Assembly: GCA_046316495.1 (NCBI GenBank)
Contig: JBKDAM010000015.1
Location: forward strand, 1 to 7,090
Length of the DNA stretch: 7,090 nucleotides
Origin: M3007 sp046316495
Lineage (GTDB): Bacteria > Bacteroidota > Bacteroidia > Chitinophagales > Saprospiraceae
Direction: 5' to 3'
A model generated the notes under the pieces. It made no database searches, was not told the origin of the DNA, and saw nothing but the letters and a program-made list of their open reading frames with translations. The position numbers and the translations under genes are program-made. Of this stretch, positions 6,581 to 7,090 are shown in pieces. Positions within the stretch are counted from its first letter, which is position 1. Every line of letters starts with the position of its first letter.

Positions 6581-7090
6581 ATGAACTATAAAGTTACTAA
6601 TCCAATAATTACCCTAATTTCCCTAGTATTATCTCTAGTTGCTTTTCAAACCGCTCTTTTCAGTCAGTCGGTGGTACAGCGGAAGCTTTACCTAAGTTCT
6701 GGGGGTGTTTTGGACCGAATTGATCCCTTTGCCTCCGGGGATCTTACATTGGATAGCTCGGATATTCTGGTGAAGAGTTCGGTGGTAAAAGTGAATAATA
6801 CTACCACTCCCGTTTCTTTAGGGCCAAATGGATCCTCAGTTGGTGTAGACTCCTTTTCGTATGTTATTGCTTCTGGGAGTAATCGGTTGTTAATTGTAGC
6901 AGTTGGTTCTGAAACAAGTGGTGCCACTGTTTCAAGTGTCGTCTATGGTAATCAACCATTGCAAAAATACCAAGAGCTGGTAAACGGAATCACTCGAATT
7001 CAGTTATGGTACTTAATTAACCCTGATGTATCCAGTACCAAATTTATTAAATACTATTGGCCTGCTACAACCACACTTGAGTCGTCAGTT
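6581..7090 (+). CDS. Secreted surface protein of unknown function, 3' partial
   Basis: An ATG at 6581 opens a frame that stays open to the window end (170 residues seen). Residues about 1-29 look like a signal peptide: MNYKVTNP, a hydrophobic core (IITLISLVLSLVAFQTALF), then a cut near SQS. The mature start, KLYLSSGGVLDRIDPFASGD, resembles an LYLS...LDRxDP segment I recall from large Bacteroidota surface proteins. The stretch from about 6850 on (VDSFSYVIASGSNRLLIVAVGSE, VVYGNQPLQ, IQLWYLINPD) has the pattern of a beta-sandwich module common in bacterial extracellular proteins. No enzyme motif or lipobox Cys is visible. It lies 46 bp after the SprB-repeat gene with no promoter match in the gap, so cotranscription is likely. 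The rest, including any T9SS sorting domain, lies outside the window. The domain likeness comes from memory and is moderate. Confidence 0.82.
   Translation, partial: MNYKVTNPIITLISLVLSLVAFQTALFSQSVVQRKLYLSSGGVLDRIDPFASGDLTLDSSDILVKSSVVKVNNTTTPVSLGPNGSSVGVDSFSYVIASGSNRLLIVAVGSETSGATVSSVVYGNQPLQKYQELVNGITRIQLWYLINPDVSSTKFIKYYWPATTTLESSV

Noticed and set aside
6688..6927. Reverse-strand open frame near the window end
   Set aside because: It is antisense to a + strand frame with a signal peptide and coherent module pattern.

Overview
The window looks like chromosomal DNA of a Bacteroidota bacterium of moderate G+C. Three sequence features support this: a one-protein hybrid two-component regulator (propeller, histidine kinase, receiver and AraC domains), an extracellular protein built from SprB-type repeats and a CHU_C-associated Ig-like module, and a match to the Bacteroidota -7 promoter element (TAnnTTTG) with no obvious Shine-Dalgarno sites. 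The genus cannot be named from this sequence.

Layout, all on the + strand. (1) 1-3069 is the 3' part of a hybrid two-component system (HTCS) gene. The reading frame is open through base 1, so the start lies outside the window. (2) 3070-3321 is a 252-bp intergenic region. It holds a pair of GTACAATYTTC direct repeats, whose arms also form a 12-bp inverted repeat, then a candidate promoter, then a leader that can form a 12-bp helix with the first codons of the next gene. (3) 3322-6534 encodes a secreted protein of about 1070 residues. It has a signal peptide, a Bacteroidota-type N-terminal domain of about 380 residues, two Ig-like modules and six SprB-like repeats at an almost exact 75-residue pitch. 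It ends without any recognisable type IX secretion (T9SS) C-terminal domain. (4) After a 46-bp gap, 6581-7090 is the 5' part of a second secreted protein gene that runs off the window.

How it may work together (inference): HTCS regulators sense an extracellular or periplasmic ligand through the propeller and control neighbouring genes through the AraC domain. They usually sit beside polysaccharide-utilisation genes (susC/susD). Here the visible neighbours are two cell-surface or secreted proteins, so this regulator may control a surface or adhesin operon. The repeat pair ending 10 bp upstream of the candidate -33 element is a possible binding site. I see no CRISPR array, insertion sequence, tRNA or rRNA in the window. 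The most unusual points are the exact repeat pitch with an abrupt CTD-less end, the long-range leader pairing, and degenerate ATP-binding and receiver motifs in the regulator.
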